From Inonotus obliquus (taxonomy: Eukaryota > Basidiomycota > Agaricomycetes > Hymenochaetales > Hymenochaetaceae), in assembly GCA_032164295.1 (NCBI GenBank), contig JAJHTX010000005.1, forward strand, positions 744,001 to 808,000: a stretch of DNA of 64,000 bases, in the 5' to 3' direction. The notes beneath the pieces are model-generated. The model did no database searches. It was not told the origin of the DNA and worked only from the letters and a program-made list of their open reading frames with translations. Both the position numbers and the translations under genes were made by a program. Shown here piece by piece: positions 1 through 9,948 of the stretch (position 1 is its first letter; each line of letters starts with the position of its first letter).

Positions 1-141
1 AACAAGACGAGGAAACGAAGCAAAATACAAGGTGCGAGGATATAAAATGGAATGCAAGAGCAGAAACTAAGACAAAGAAAAACAATGCAGACGTAGGAAG
101 AGCAATAGATAAGCCAAAATGAGTCCAATGAGCCTTCGCCC

Positions 142-2336
142 TCACAAACCCTCATCATCGCCCATGAAACTGTACTCTGAAGCTTCGCCATCACTATGGA
201 CTACGAAGTGTCGTGCTGGATTTCCGCACTGGCATGGCGGCAGAGGAAAACTCCCTTCAGGAGTGTGAAGATACTGCGTGGCGTGGTCCGGAAGGGAAGG
301 AGATGGCGAAGGAGCGCGAGAGCGAGTGAAGAGGTCCCTGCCATCCGGAGCAGCGGCTTCGAATGGAACAGATGGAGTGTCAGGAATACTCTCGAGTCCA
401 GCCACCGGAGACACTGGCGATTCGTGTTCCTGAGGAGCGACTTGGTCGAGATCTCGGCAGGTCATTCTCCTATAAAAGGACGAAGAAGCTTCAAGTAACT
501 CCCGAACTTCCGATGCCACCTCCACCTCGTCATTCGGACCATCGACACCATAACGACACGATTGAACCTCGCACTGGGTCGTGGTTGTACGAAACTCTGC
601 GCTGGGTGTCGCAGGCGCTGAGATACCTTCCTCTAGGTCGATGTAATCGACCTCCTCGTCTTCTGAAGAGACAGGCTCCGTCTCGTCACCTTCTGGCACA
701 GAGGTGTCGAAGCCCTCCAATGGCTCAAGTGGCCGGCGAGGGTGAGGCCGCTGGATGGGTTGGACGGATGGCCCGTTTTCTTCTTGGGCAGTATCGTCGT
801 CCTCATCGGAATCAGGTTCCGGCGCTGGCATCGGGGCTGGCAAGGGACCATAAATTGGATCATTCTCTTTGTCTGATCCGCCTGGCGACAACGACTCGTC
901 TTGATCCAGATAGGGTGGGGATCTCTCCTCTGCCTTGATGATTGACCCGTGCGAAGGAGAGTTTGCGAAGGGGAAGACTGTCGCACTTGGAATCTGGAGG
1001 GCGGGAAGCATGAAGGGGCTTACGGGAGGCTCCCTCTTGCATTCGGGGTGCCTTGACGGCGGCTGGCGAGGGAACGGAGATGGCGTCACCTCCTCTTGCT
1101 TCACGACAGCCTCCCGTGGTGCTTCCTGGGGCGTTGGGTGCTCCTTGCATTCCTCCGGAGATGGAGCCCGAGATGGCATGATTGTTGGCTCCTCGGACTC
1201 GCAACTCATCGGAGTAGACGTTCGCGTCAGAGGAACCTGAGTTTTTCTCGCCCTTCTGTTCCCAGTCCTTCTGGTAGGACGATCGGCACCGCCTCTAGGC
1301 TTTCTAGTGGTCTTCTTCTCGGGCTCGCTGATTGTGGGCTTATCCACCTTCTGCCTGGTTCGCCTCGTCGTTCGGCGGGATGGGCCAGGATCCAATGGTT
1401 GCTGCGAATCATCCCGGACATCATCGTCCTCGTCTCGCCGACGCTTCGAGCCCGTAGTGGCCTCTTCAGTAGGCGGTAAGTCGACGGCCTTCGCCTTTCC
1501 CTTGTTGCGGCGCACGCGGTTCATCGCTTCGCCAACGGCGTCGTTGTTCACAGCAACTTCCGCCGGAGTTTGTTGGGTCTTCCGTCGAACGCGACGGAGA
1601 GTGCGTCGTACTGGAGCAGGCTCCAGCTCGTCTCCACCAGATTCCTCCGGTTCATACTCGTCTTCTTCACGACGACGCTTGGTGCCCGCTCTGGCTACCG
1701 CAGTGCTTTGGGAACCTTTTTTCTGCTGACCGGTCCCTCCGGTTTTGGCCTTAGCCTTAGCCTTTGGGCCTCGCTTCGTGGTGGAGCGTCCACCTTTACG
1801 AGGCTTCTTGGAAGCCGCACCATCCGTCTTGGGTGGTGAAGCTAGAAATGATGTGAATACGATAGGTAAGATGTTATCATATAGAAGGGCTTACCAGTTT
1901 TGCTGGACGTAGCGACGTGTTCAAGTGTGAACTTGAAGGCCAAGCCACACGTCTGGGTGGTGGATTGGACGACAGCCTGTGGCTGAGACTCAACTGGGAG
2001 GAATGAAGCTTTCAGTCTTAGGTGGAGCAGTTGACTCAGTTGGGGGTACTTACGGCTCTTGCCTTTGTCATTGCGTCGTGGCTTTGAATTGGAGGCGGTG
2101 ATTGGGCGAGACGTAGTGGAAGCAGATGCCTCGCCCTCTGTGTGATTGTAACGTGTATGTGCACCGCTGCCTTTCGTACCTCTACCTCTGGTAGAGACTC
2201 GATTCCCATTGGCGCCTTGCATGGCACTCTCATGGACGGCGGCGGCGTCGGTCTGACTTTGAGGAGTGGGAGTATGGGAGGCATTCGGGCCACCTCCAGC
2301 AGCCGCACGCGCTCGCGATCTTGTTAACATGGCCAT
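142..2336 (-). CDS. Gene A1: large disordered basic/acidic protein, left-arm copy
   Basis: Function unknown. Three exons on the minus strand, 2336-2054, 1993-1895 and 1841-142, joined by GT-AG introns of 60 and 53 nt, both in phase 1; 693 residues. The start is the ATG giving MAMLTRSRARAA. Residues 1-90 are Arg/Ala/Gly/Ser-rich. Exon 2 holds the only ordered-looking stretch, around TCGLAFKFTLEHV. Exon 3 opens with a Lys/Arg-rich tract (KAKAKAKAK), several KRRR/RRTTRR clusters that look like nuclear localisation signals, then long Pro/Ser/Glu/Asp-rich sequence with sumoylation-like VKQEE and IKAEE motifs. I recognise no domain. It is a near copy of A2 at 11092-13263, differing by substitutions and in-frame indels. 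It lies downstream of B' on the same strand. A nuclear or chromatin role is inferred from composition only. Confidence 0.8.
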
Positions 2337-3485
2337 TTCTCTTACAGACAATGCAAGGGAGGTACGTGTAGAGATAAGATGTAGACTGGGGCTTGAAAGC
2401 GTTGCGGTCGAGGATGGAGAAGGTTGTGGTTGAAAGCTGGAAGCTGGAAGGGAGTGGATGGGCCATTCGCGCTTTTTGAAGTGTGACTGAATGCGCGGTC
2501 ACGTTATCCTCGTAAGAGGCCACGCTCCCAGAAAATCCATTTTATTGTTCTCTTTTCGGCGCGGAGACGCGTTCCGCACAGCTTTCTTTTTGTATTTTTT
2601 ATTTGTCTGGTTTTCTTTTTCTTAGCATTTTTCAGTTGGCATGTTTTGGACTTTTACTGGATTTACCAAGGAATAGAAGCCTCGGTACTGGTGGCGACGG
2701 AACGAATGCTAGTTTCTGGGACTTTACTGATGAGGGTTGAGGACGCGGTCCTGTTTGAAAACGCGCAGGTCTTATGCAGAATGACACATGATCTCAGTAC
2801 ACAGTCAATGGCTGACTGTACTTGACGGGTTCTTAGCAGCCAACAAATTTGGATGGAATCCCGCGAAGCAAATCAACAGCCGCGCAGGTAAACTGACCTA
2901 TCTCAAATATCTCCTTCCGGATTTCCCTTCAGTATAGCCTCTCCCCCAGCTAGATAATGATATTCAGATAGGAACTACATCATCCTCCCTCCATTTAAAG
3001 GACTATATTTGGATTATCAATCTCATCGATTGCACTGGAAAGCTCGCTCAACCGATTATTCCCGTCGTTTCTGAGCCTTTGAGGTGACGATTCAACACCC
3101 TCATTTTAGCCTATATAAGCTGCGATGACCATCCGAGTGGGTGAATATCATGGGTCAGCTATAGTCCCCCTATTTACTCTCGTACTCTTTTGACTGACAC
3201 CCGTAGCAAACATTCATCACTCCGGCAAACTTATGAGACACTACGACGATCAAGAGACCGACGAGCAAAGCGAGCAACAGTCGCTCGTATATTACACTCT
3301 GTGTAACAAGACAAAGAAAAACAAGCAAGAAAGAGAAGTGAGTCACGAAAGTAGATAAGTACATTTACTGAGAAGGTCAGAGATAGAAGCGAACTAACGT
3401 CGCCTTTGGTTAGCACAGGCGAGAGTAGTGCGATTGAAGGAAGGAAACGACGAGCCGGAAGGCAGTAAATAGCGAGATTCCAGTG
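2337..3485. other. Spacer between A1 and B' (left arm)
   Basis: No gene is recognised. It is the reverse complement of 9949-11091 in the right arm and should contain the A1 promoter and the B' 3' region. It includes a TATATAAG-like element near 3112-3119 that recurs in the right arm near 10312 and after B1 near 8290. Short open frames here match the 3' flank of B and are not supported as genes. Confidence 0.6.
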
Positions 3486-3502
3486 GCCTGCAATCTGCAG
3501 GC
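3486..3502. other. Perfect hairpin after B' remnant
   Basis: Inverted repeat with a 7-bp stem and 3-nt loop, GCCTGCA-nnn-TGCAGGC, placed just after the old B stop codon at 3509-3511. The same hairpin follows B1 (7919-7935) and B2 (9932-9948), so it belongs to the ancestral B unit. Confidence 0.75.
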
Positions 3503-3508
3503 GAGCAT

Positions 3509-4552
3509 CTACTCCTCTAGCTTCTCTGCTTCCACGGCAACTTGGACCAACGCGCGCCACCTCTCTTCGTTTATCTCCCTCATGTCGGAGACTGGCCTGG
3601 GAACAGTGAACCTATTCCATGATCCCATGCCCGGCACTTCCTCCATCCACTCGGACTGCGATTGGCTCCAGACCGGTTCCAAATCACATTCTACGGCGGA
3701 CATGCCTCGGCTCTTCTTCCGGGTCAGTGTCATCAGTGTCACTTCCCGTGGAGCTTTCGCCAGTTTTGGATGGGTCGCCTCGCTTTCGCTTTAAGCGACC
3801 TTGGGTCTTCGTGACCTTTTGCAGCTCTGAGTCTTCCCTCGCCGTCCTTTTTTCCCCTTTCCCTCCATTAGCATTCCCCATAGCCGCGGCGTATCTTTGC
3901 GTTGGCCGCCTTGCTCTCTGTGAACGTCGTAGGGTGGCCTCAGGTTGTCTTGGACTTGAAGGTCCTTGTATGTTGTTTGCTGCCAATTCGACTTCACTCG
4001 GAATGGACGATGCCGGCGGATCTAAGTGTTCCCGGGTGGCGACCGGCTTCTCATCCTTAACGCTCGGAAGGGGTGCTGTGGGTACAAGGTTAGTGTTTAA
4101 GGAATGACCAGAACCGATGGAATAAAGTACTTGTACTAACCGTCATTCTGTGTGGTAGCTACAGATGGGATGGAAGTTGGTTTCGTTTGTGGCTTGGATG
4201 ACCGAGATCCACCTAGGTGATGACCACGTTTCATTACTTTCCAGAATTATTCACAGATTGAATACTTACTTCTGTTCTCTTTTTCATCATCCTGGTCACT
4301 GGAGTCCTTTTGAGAATGGGCGGAGGGCGACGAACCCTCTTGGTCGTTCTCTGTAGTGATGCTTGGCTGAAGAGCACCGTCAATGTCTGTGACAGTGCCT
4401 TCGGCGGTGGTGCAGATTTCGGCGGAGCCTTCAGCCGCGTCCTTACAGACGACAACCTCCGAAGGCTCGCCATCTGCCCCAAGGGAGGCGGTCGTGGCTT
4501 GTGCGTTAGGTTGACTCTTCAGCCGAGCCAGCGCTCGTCGCGTAAGAGCCAT
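3509..4552 (-). pseudogene. Gene B': frameshifted left-arm copy of gene B
   Basis: Same three-exon layout as B1 and B2: exons 4552-4270, 4212-4141 and from 4075, with introns of 57 and 65 nt and the start MALTRRALARLKSQ. Against B1 it lacks a stretch of roughly 25 codons in the middle of exon 3. It also lacks eight bases (CGCGCCGA in B1, about 7721-7728) near 3691. The frameshift ends the protein at VRRRM and a stop at 3684, giving 248 residues. The conserved C-terminal module is still readable in another frame down to 3509, almost unchanged from B1, so the break looks recent. It may be a dead gene or may encode a variant lacking the module; the sequence alone cannot tell. Confidence 0.8.
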
Positions 4553-5167
4553 GTTGATTTTGAATGTAGTATCGAAGGACTTGGGAGGAGAAGATGAGTG
4601 TATAGAGTCCACCTGAGTGGCTGAAGGGCAGAGGAGGGGTTGTGGTTGGTTGGGAGATAAAGCAGGTGGAAGGACGTTCTTGCCTTTTTGACTCCCGCGA
4701 GTTGCATTACAAGCTCCGCTTGAACACTGGGCACTACTTCACACCTTTCTCTACTAATTTCGGAGTTTACAGGACTTTTCCTTTCTTTCTTTGGTCTTCA
4801 ATTCTCTCAAAATAGTACTTTACTATGAAGCTTTCGTGGACCGTCTGGTTCACTATAAAACTAATGAAATTCCGAGGAGAAAGTATATTATTATGTAATG
4901 AAGTGATGGAGTAATCGTGACTCAATATGTTTGTCACATAGTGATAGTTGATTGAGGTTTGTCATAATAACAACCCCGCCACCATACCATCACTCAGAAA
5001 TGGCTGCCTACTTCTCAGAAGTCCTACACTCTCTTCCAACCTTCCAACCTATGTTTCGGTGAGATTCCCATTTGTTCATGATGGTGTAGTGACCCCACGA
5101 TATTTTGATACGTCTTTATATTTTCGAAGTGTCACGGTGAAAAGGCTCAACTCTAATTATCCGATGC

Positions 5168-6200
5168 ATATACAAACTGTCAGTGCCGCCACGACCAAAT
5201 GTAATTTTGGATTCAAAATTTTGATTCCGACGCTGGTCAAAATTTCGCCCCTTATTTGCCCACGGTGGATCTACATACTAGTACTAGTACTAGCGACGGA
5301 CAGATATCGCGCGGACACAGCACCCCTACTACCCTATGAGTCCGATCCGGATGAGCTATCAATCTGTGTAAACTAAGATGTTCCGGTCATTTCTCTCCCT
5401 CGCTAAAAGGCAAGGCAGTTTAGTCGGAAGTCCTCGTTCCAAAAAACTAAATTTCCTTGTTCTTTTCTTCCAACGATTTGCGCCTTTCGGTGTAAGCGAT
5501 CGAAGGATTTCTTTTGAGACGATGAAAATCGTGAGTTCTGGTCTGGTCTGGTCTGGTCTGGTCTGGTTACTTACTCACACCGCACTGGCAGGCTGCAGGC
5601 TGCAGGCATGAACCTCGTTTTTTCTTCGGGGGCAGCCACTAGTAGTAGTACTTCTGGTCTGTCCATATGTACGTTCCTCTCCATCTTCGTTTGTATTTAC
5701 TGCCAGTCCTTGCTGCCGCGGCGTCACTAGTACTCTTTACCCTCACTCCGCCTGCTACTAGTAGCAAATCAGGTTTGGCTGTGCTAAGGTTATTCAATCG
5801 CGGCAAGAATCTCTAAGAGAAATTTGGATTAATGACCTATTTTTCGAACTGGTGACTTGGTCTTCGGTCTAATCATCAATCATCTGTGATCTGTGAGTGC
5901 GATGGACCAATGGTTCCGTCTTGAACGTAACGTGAACAGATTGCCTGACTTATATATCTTAGTGTTGGTAGTTGGTACTTGCGGTGGAATGAACTAGGGT
6001 TCATGGACACTGGCGAAGACCGTGACTAGTACTGCCTTCTGTACTATATCTGATCATTCGCATCCACGTGCATACTTTACGGACAGATGGACTATAGTAT
6101 ATATGACAGATGCAATGTTTAGTCATTCCGTCTTATGAGCTGGGTAAGGACTGTTTCATACCTTCAAATGACGATGACGCTCAATGGCAGATGAACAGGC
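5168..6200. other. Unique spacer at the palindrome centre
   Basis: About 1.03 kb with no counterpart in the arms and no convincing gene. It lies between the divergent B' and B1 promoters. It holds several short-period repeats: ACTAGT repeats near 5277-5292, six CTGGT units at 5538-5567, and GGCTGCA repeats near 5590-5607. Scattered CTAGTA/TACTAG words occur at 5638-5650, 5726-5732 and 5754-5764. The open frame at 4948-5376 crosses the arm boundary and has no coding character. Confidence 0.7.
5538..5567. repeat. CTGGT pentanucleotide microsatellite
   Basis: Six perfect consecutive copies of CTGGT in the centre spacer. Confidence 0.9.
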
Positions 6201-6790
6201 GCATCGGATAATTAGAGTTGAGCCTTTTCACGCTTCGAAAATATAAAGTTGTATCAAAATATCGTGGGGTCACTACACCATCATGAACAAATGAGAAATA
6301 TCATCGAAATATAGCTTAGAAGAGAGTGTAGGACAAAAGTAGGCAGGCATTCTAGTGATAGAGTGGTGGCGGTGTTGTTATGAGGTGACTGATCACTCTC
6401 AACTCGATCAATTATCACTGCGTCACGGTTATTCTATCACTTCATTACATAATCGCATACTTTCTCCTCCGAATTTCATTAGCTTTATAGTGAACCAGAC
6501 GGTCCACGAAAGCTTCATATTATGTAAAGTACTATTTCGAGAGAATTGAAGACCAAAGAAAGAAAGGAAAAGTCCTGTAAACTCCGAAATTAGTAGAGAA
6601 AGGTGTGAAGTAGTGCCCAGTGTTCAAGCGGAGCTTGTAATGCAACGCGCGGGAGTCAAAAAGGCAGGAACGTCCATCCACCTGCTTTATCTCCCAACCA
6701 CAACCCCTTCTCTGCCCTTCAGCCACTCAGGTGGACTCTATACACTCATCTTCTCCTCCCAAGTCCTTCGATACTACATTCAAAATCAAC

Positions 6791-7912
6791 ATGGCTCTTA
6801 CGCGACGAGCGCTGGCTCGGCTCAAGAGTCAACCCAATACACAAGCCACCACCGCCTCCCTTGATGTAGATGGCGAGCCTCCCGAGGTTGTCGTCTGTAA
6901 GGACGCGGCTGAAGGCTCCGCCGAAATCTGCACCACCGCCGAAGGCACTGTCACAGACATTGACGGTGCTCTTCAGCCAAGCATCAATACAGAGAACGAC
7001 CAAGCGGATGGGTCACCTTCCGCCAAGTCTGGAGAGGGCTCCAGTAACCAGGATGATGAAAAAGAGAACAGAAGTACGTATTCAATCTGTGAATAATTCT
7101 GGAAAGTAATGAAATGTGGTCATCACCTAGGTGGATCTCGGTCATCCAAGCCACACTCCAACCAAACATTCATCCCATCCATAACCACCACACAGAACGA
7201 TGGTAAGTATAAATATCTGTCCCGTCGGTTCTGGTCATCCTCTAAACACGACCTTGTACCCACAGCACCCCTTCCGAGCGTTAAGGATGAGAAGCCGGTC
7301 GCCACCCCGGAACACTTAGATCAGCCGGCATCGTCCATTCCGAGTGAAGTCGAATTGGCAACAAACACCAAGGTCGAATCCGACGTCAACGTCGTACCCA
7401 ATGGCGCAGAAAAGGACGAAGGACCTCGAGGTGTCAACGACATACAAGAACGTTCAAGCCCATGCCAACCCGAGGCCACCCTACGACGTTCTCAGAGAAC
7501 AAGGCGGCCAACGCAAAGATACGCCGCGGCTATGGGGAATGCTAACGGAGGGAAAGGGAAAAAAAGGACGTCGAGGGAAGACTCAGAGCTTCAAAAGGCC
7601 ACGGAGACCCAAGGTCGCTTGAAGCGAAAGCGAGGCGACCCATCCAAAACTGGCGAAATCTCCACGGGAAATGACACTGATGATACTGGCGCGGAAGAAG
7701 AGACGAGGCATGTCCGCCGTCGCGCCGAAGAATGTGATTTGGAACCGGTCTGGAGCCAATCGCAGTACGAGTGGATGGAAGAAGTGCCGGGTATGGGCTC
7801 ATGGAACAGGTTCACTGTTCCCAGGCCAGTCTCCGACATGAGGGAGATAAACGAAGAGAGGTGGCGCGCGTTAGTCCAAGTTGCCGTGGAAGCAAAGAAG
7901 CTAGAGGAGTAG
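6791..7912 (+). CDS. Gene B1: disordered protein with conserved C-terminal module
   Basis: Function unknown. Exons 6791-7073, 7131-7202 and 7266-7912; introns of 57 and 63 nt, both GT-AG and phase 1; 333 residues. The start ATG gives MALTRRALARLKSQP, shared by all B copies. Residues 20-110 are acidic and Thr/Ser-rich. The middle of exon 3 has a basic patch (RRSQRTRRPTQRYAAAMG) and a KRKRGD cluster, then an acidic DTDDTGAEEE stretch. The last 60 residues form a Trp-rich module, from EECDLEPVW through EWMEEVPGMGSWNRF to EERWRALVQVAVEA, the only part likely to fold. It diverges from B2 in the middle but hardly at the module. No known family is recognised. Confidence 0.8.
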
Positions 7913-7918
7913 ATTCTC

Positions 7919-7935
7919 GCCTGCAGATTGCAGGC
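7919..7935. other. Perfect hairpin after B1 stop
   Basis: 7-bp stem GCCTGCA/TGCAGGC with loop GAT, starting seven bases after the B1 stop codon, identical in sequence and position to the B2 copy. It may be an RNA 3'-end element; the role is not shown by the sequence. Confidence 0.75.
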
Positions 7936-8787
7936 CACTGGAATCTCGCTATCTACTGCCTTCCGGCTCGTCGTTTCCTTCATTCAATCGCACTACTCTC
8001 GCCTGTGCTAATCCAAGGCGACGTTAGTTCGCTTCAATCTCTGACCTTCTCAGTAAATGTACTTGTCTATGTTCGTGACTCACTTCTCTTTCTTGCTTGT
8101 TATTCTTTGTCTTGTAACACAGTGTAATATACGAGCGATTGTTGCTCGTTTTGCTCGTCGGTCTCTTGATCGTCGTAGTGTCTCATAAGTTTGCCGGAGT
8201 GATGAATGTTTGCTACGGGTGTCAGTCAAAAGAGTACGAGAGCAAATAGGGGGAGTATAGCTGACCCATAATATCCAGGTCAGCGCGGCTTATATAGACT
8301 AAAATAAGGGTACTGATTGAGAGTCACCATAATCGATTGAGCGAGCCTTCCAGTGGAATCGTTGAAATTAATAATCCAAATATGGTCCTTTATATGGAGG
8401 GACGAAGATGTAGTTCCTATCTGATGAATTTAATTATCTAGCTGGGGGAGAGGCCCTGAAGGGAAGTCCGGAAGGAAATAATTGAGATAGGTCACTTTAC
8501 CTAAGCGCTAAATGATTTGCTTCGCGGGATTCCATCCAAGTTTGTTGAAGGCAAGGAAGTCAATGAAGAGGAAGGTGTGAAGTAGTGCCCAGTGTTCAAG
8601 CGGAGCTTGTAATGCAACTCGCGGGAGTCAAAAAGGCAAAAGGCAGGAACGTCCATCCACCTGCTTTATCTCCCAACCACAACCCCTCCTCTGCCCTTCG
8701 GCCACTTAAGTGGACTCTCTACACTCATCTTCTCCTCCCAAGTCTTTCGTCCTTCGATACAACATTCAAACGCTCCTCTTGATCATC

Positions 8788-9925
8788 ATGGCTCTAACGC
8801 GACGAGCGCTGGCTCGGCTGAAGAGTCAACCCAACGCACAAGCCACGACCGCTTCCCTTGAGAAAGATAGCGAGCCTTCGGAGTTTGTCGTCTGTAAGGA
8901 TGCAGCTGAAGGCTCCGCCGATATCTGCACCACCGCCGAAGGCACTGTCACAGACATTGACGGTGCTCTTCAAACGCAAATCCGTACAGAGAACGACCAG
9001 ACAGATCGATCTCATTCCAGCCATTCTCAGGAGGAATCCAGTCATCGGGATGATGAAAAAGAGAACATAAGTACGTATTCAATCTGTGAATAATTCTGGA
9101 AAGTAATGAAGTATGGTCATCACCTAGGTGGATCTCGGTCATCCAAGCCACACTCCAACCAAACATTCATCCCATCCATAACCACCACACAGAACGATGG
9201 TAAGTATAAGTATCTGTCCCGTCGGTTCTGGTCATTCTCTGAACACGAACCCTGTGCCTTCAGTGTCCTTACAGAGCGTAGAAGGCGAGAGACCCGGTGG
9301 TGATCAGATCCAACGGAAGCGAACGGCACTGTCAGCGACACAAGCCACTGAACCCATCCCGGGCGAAGTGGAATCGACAGCGAACATCGAGGCAGAATCC
9401 GAAGTTAACGTTACTTCCAAAGGAGTAGAAGCGGGCGAAGGAGCTCGAGGTGCAAACAGCATACAAGCACCTCCAAGCCAACCTGAAACCACTCTACGGC
9501 GCTCACAGAGAGCAAGGCGGCCAACTCAGAGATACGCCGCGGCTATGGGGAATGCCAATAGAGAGAAAGGGAAGAAAGAGACGGCGAGGGAAGACGTGGA
9601 GCTTCAAAAGGTCACGAAGACCCAAGGTCGCTTAAAGCGACAGCGAGGCGATCCACCCAAAACTGGCGAAATCTCCACGGGAAATGATACTGATGATACT
9701 GACGCGGAAGAAGAGACCAGGAATGTCCGCCGTCGCGCCGAAGAATGTGATTTGGAACCGGTCCGGAGCCAATCGCATTTCGAGTGGATGGAGGAAGTGC
9801 CGGGCATGGGATCATGGAACAGGTTCACGGTTCCCAGGCCAGTCTCCGACATGAGGGAGATAAACGAAGAGAGGTGGCGCGCGTTGGTCCAAGTTGCCGT
9901 GGAAGCAAAGAAGCTAGAGGAGTAG
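8788..9925 (+). CDS. Gene B2: tandem paralogue of B1
   Basis: Function unknown. Exons 8788-9070, 9128-9199 and 9264-9925; introns of 57 and 64 nt, phase 1; 338 residues. The second intron must use the AG at 9262-9263, because the later AG at 9273-9274 breaks the frame. Exon 1 is exactly as long as in B1 and B', while the stretch after exon 2 is strongly changed (VSLQSVEGERPGG against APLPSVKDEKPVA in B1). The basic RRSQRARRPTQRYAAAMG patch, the RAEECDLEPV start of the C-terminal module and the ending EAKKLEE are kept. Many differences from B1 are substitutions or whole-codon indels, which suggests selection to stay open. It lies upstream of A2 on the same strand. Confidence 0.8.
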
Positions 9926-9931
9926 ATTCTC

Positions 9932-9948
9932 GCCTGCAGATTGCAGGC
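9932..9948. other. Perfect hairpin after B2 stop
   Basis: Third copy of the GCCTGCA-GAT-TGCAGGC hairpin, seven bases after the B2 stop codon. Confidence 0.75.

Larger units (their letters stand above)
1..5167. repeat. Left arm of large inverted repeat
   Basis: The first bases of the window are the reverse complement of 13391-13402, and the match continues inward through gene A1, the A-B intergenic DNA, gene B' and its promoter side. It ends near 5167, where the text around 5061-5167 matches the complement of 6201-6304. The window therefore opens inside the arm, and its outer end is not visible. The arm is shorter than its partner because it holds only one B copy. Small indels and substitutions separate the arms throughout, so they are diverged duplicates rather than exact copies. 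Confidence 0.9.

Noticed and set aside
4948..5376. 142-codon open frame at the palindrome centre
   Set aside because: It crosses from the duplicated arm into the unique spacer, shows no motif, and its arm part is not open in the other arm.
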